Source of the DNA: Allacma fusca
Taxonomy: Eukaryota; Arthropoda; Collembola; Symphypleona; Sminthuridae
NCBI GenBank assembly: GCA_947179485.1
Contig: OX359249.1
Span: 54,261,402 to 54,325,401, forward strand
Reading direction: 5' to 3'
DNA length: 64,000 nt
The first letter of the stretch is position 1; each line of letters begins with the position of its first letter. The notes below the pieces were generated by a model. That model did not search any database. It saw nothing but the letters and a program-made list of their open reading frames with translations, and was not told the DNA's origin. The position numbers and the translations under genes were made by a program. Positions 62,916-64,000 of the stretch are shown in pieces.

Positions 62916-64000
62916 TTACTTAAATAATGTAATATCTTTATGACCCAATGAAAAACGTGTTTCTTTAGTTATCCAGTACCTCTTAGAATCAAATGAGCTT
63001 AAAGCTTTCTTATTAATAGAAATTGTGTACACCGCATGCTTTTAATTACGTGTTGAATTCATACATACATCCCATACCATACCTTCTTCTAATGATTTCT
63101 AATACGTTTCTCATGTTAACATATTATCTCGGGTGACATTACATATTCCCTTTGATTTTCTTAATGTATTCATTTTTTCAGGTTTATTAGGATTACTCCT
63201 CATACGAGTAAAACAGTATAATTTCGGTACAAGAAAAACACCTTTAATTAGGATCTGTTTTGCTATCTCATCCTTCATTAGCCCTAACGTACCTTTTCAT
63301 TCGCCGGTGTAAAGTACAGTAAAACCTCCTTATAGTCACTTCGCAGGGAACCGTATATAAAAGTTGACTATAGAGAACGTTGACTACTGAGTAGTCAACT
63401 AGTTGACTATTCCGAATATATACAATTATTTGCTGAATAATAATAATAATAACAACAATAGTGGTTTTATTGGTCGATACTTAGACCACAGCCGTTACAA
63501 CCCCAGAATATTTGTTAAATACGCTACTATGGAACTCTGGGATATGCAAAATTTGAAAAATGCTACATAAGTAATACATAATTGAATCAATCAGAAGTTG
63601 AAGAAGTAAAAAAAAAGCCCGGATTTTTTAAATAATGTGACTATATGGAGAGTTATAAATTCTTCGGGACAGAAATTATGCTAGATAATAGAAAGGTTAT
63701 GACTATTGGGAAGTTGACTATTCGGAAATTATTTAACATTACAGTATACGGGCGAATCGCCGGGCCAAATTATTTTATGACTAGAGAGAAGTTGCTTATA
63801 GCGGTAGTGACTATAAATAGGTTTTACTGTAAATCCCTTCGACTATATTCAGCTTTTTCATATACACTTAGATTAAATCTTTTATCACCAGAGTTATAAA
63901 TTTGTTTGATTTCTTCAAAGACATCTTCTGTAATTATCAAATAGACTAAACTGTCTGTGTCACACATTGCTAACATTGCGTTTACACGGGAGTAGTGCTT
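62916..64000 (-). pseudogene. polB: Maverick type-B DNA polymerase, C-terminal part (runs off window)
   Basis: At the right edge the minus strand carries MCDTDSLVY, the palm motif C of family-B polymerases, with TEDVFEEI after it. This part is cut by a MITE at 63317-63829. Beyond the MITE the sequence continues with LGLMKDEIAK, LYCFTRMR, MNSTRN, HAVYTISINKKALSSFDSKR and RFSLGHKDITLF before TAA at 62916. This is the C-terminal layout of protein-primed PolB of Maverick/Polinton elements. At least one in-frame stop and a shift near 63110 show decay. The catalytic Asp pair in motif C is retained. The N-terminal exonuclease and most of the palm lie outside the window. Confidence 0.75.
63317..63829. 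mobile_element. Tc1/mariner-like (pogo-type termini) MITE 4 in polB relic
   Basis: TA dinucleotides (63315-63316, 63830-63831) flank inverted termini CAGTAAAACCTccTTATAGTCACT and AGTGACTATaaatAGGTTTTACTG. Internal GTTGACTA words recur in both orientations (near 63365-63415 and 63695-63725). An (AAT)n-type run lies at 63437-63455. It interrupts the DNA polymerase relic. Confidence 0.75.

Noticed and set aside
1-64000. tRNA or rRNA genes
   Set aside because: No convincing cloverleaf with A/B boxes or rRNA core sequence was noticed, though I could not run a scan.

Overview
This is eukaryotic, almost certainly animal, DNA made of nested mobile elements; I see no unambiguous host gene. The families present (Ty3/gypsy with membrane-protein ORFs, BEL/Pao, Penelope-like, non-LTR, hAT-type MITEs and Maverick/Polinton remnants) point to an invertebrate, most probably an arthropod. 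The species cannot be fixed from sequence alone. The giant element is moderately GC-balanced; the rest is AT-rich with many decayed frames. || 1-27.3 kb, minus strand: a giant Ty3/gypsy-type retroelement. In transcription order it has a promoter-like TATA/initiator at about 27.24 kb, a 3.6-kb leader packed with diverged tandem repeats and small hairpins, a 2,182-aa Gag, a 2,398-aa Pol (PR-RT-RH-long insert-IN-long tail), a 2,188-aa ORF3 (RS-rich N-terminus with an envelope-like membrane core), and a short single-pass membrane protein, ORF4. No LTR pair could be found by eye; the 3' LTR probably lies beyond the left edge. Several small overlapping frames, including four coiled-coil ORFs inside the Pol tail, may be expressed. 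|| 27.3-41.8 kb: AT-rich ground with a Penelope-like 3' end (GIY-YIG endonuclease), a dUTPase fragment, two hAT-type non-autonomous elements with perfect 8-bp target duplications, a decayed minus-strand copy of a Maverick capsid gene, a 5'-truncated LINE, and two copies of a long inverted-repeat element, one split by a hAT element. || 41.8-55.5 kb: two BEL/Pao elements with nearly identical LTRs but broken coding regions, one plus (41832-47242) and one minus (48839-55505). The second sits inside the start of a Maverick capsid gene. || 47.2-64 kb: one decayed Maverick/Polinton. It carries minor capsid protein, basic core-like protein, F54H12.2-like capsid protein, adenain-like protease, a small intact ORF, integrase, a probably spliced unrecognised gene, another unrecognised ORF, a packaging-type ATPase, and the C-terminal part of a type-B DNA polymerase that runs off the right edge. 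Two further MITEs interrupt it. || The coding capacity is therefore replication, integration and particle formation of mobile elements. The giant element keeps all four large frames open; everything else is dead or relic.
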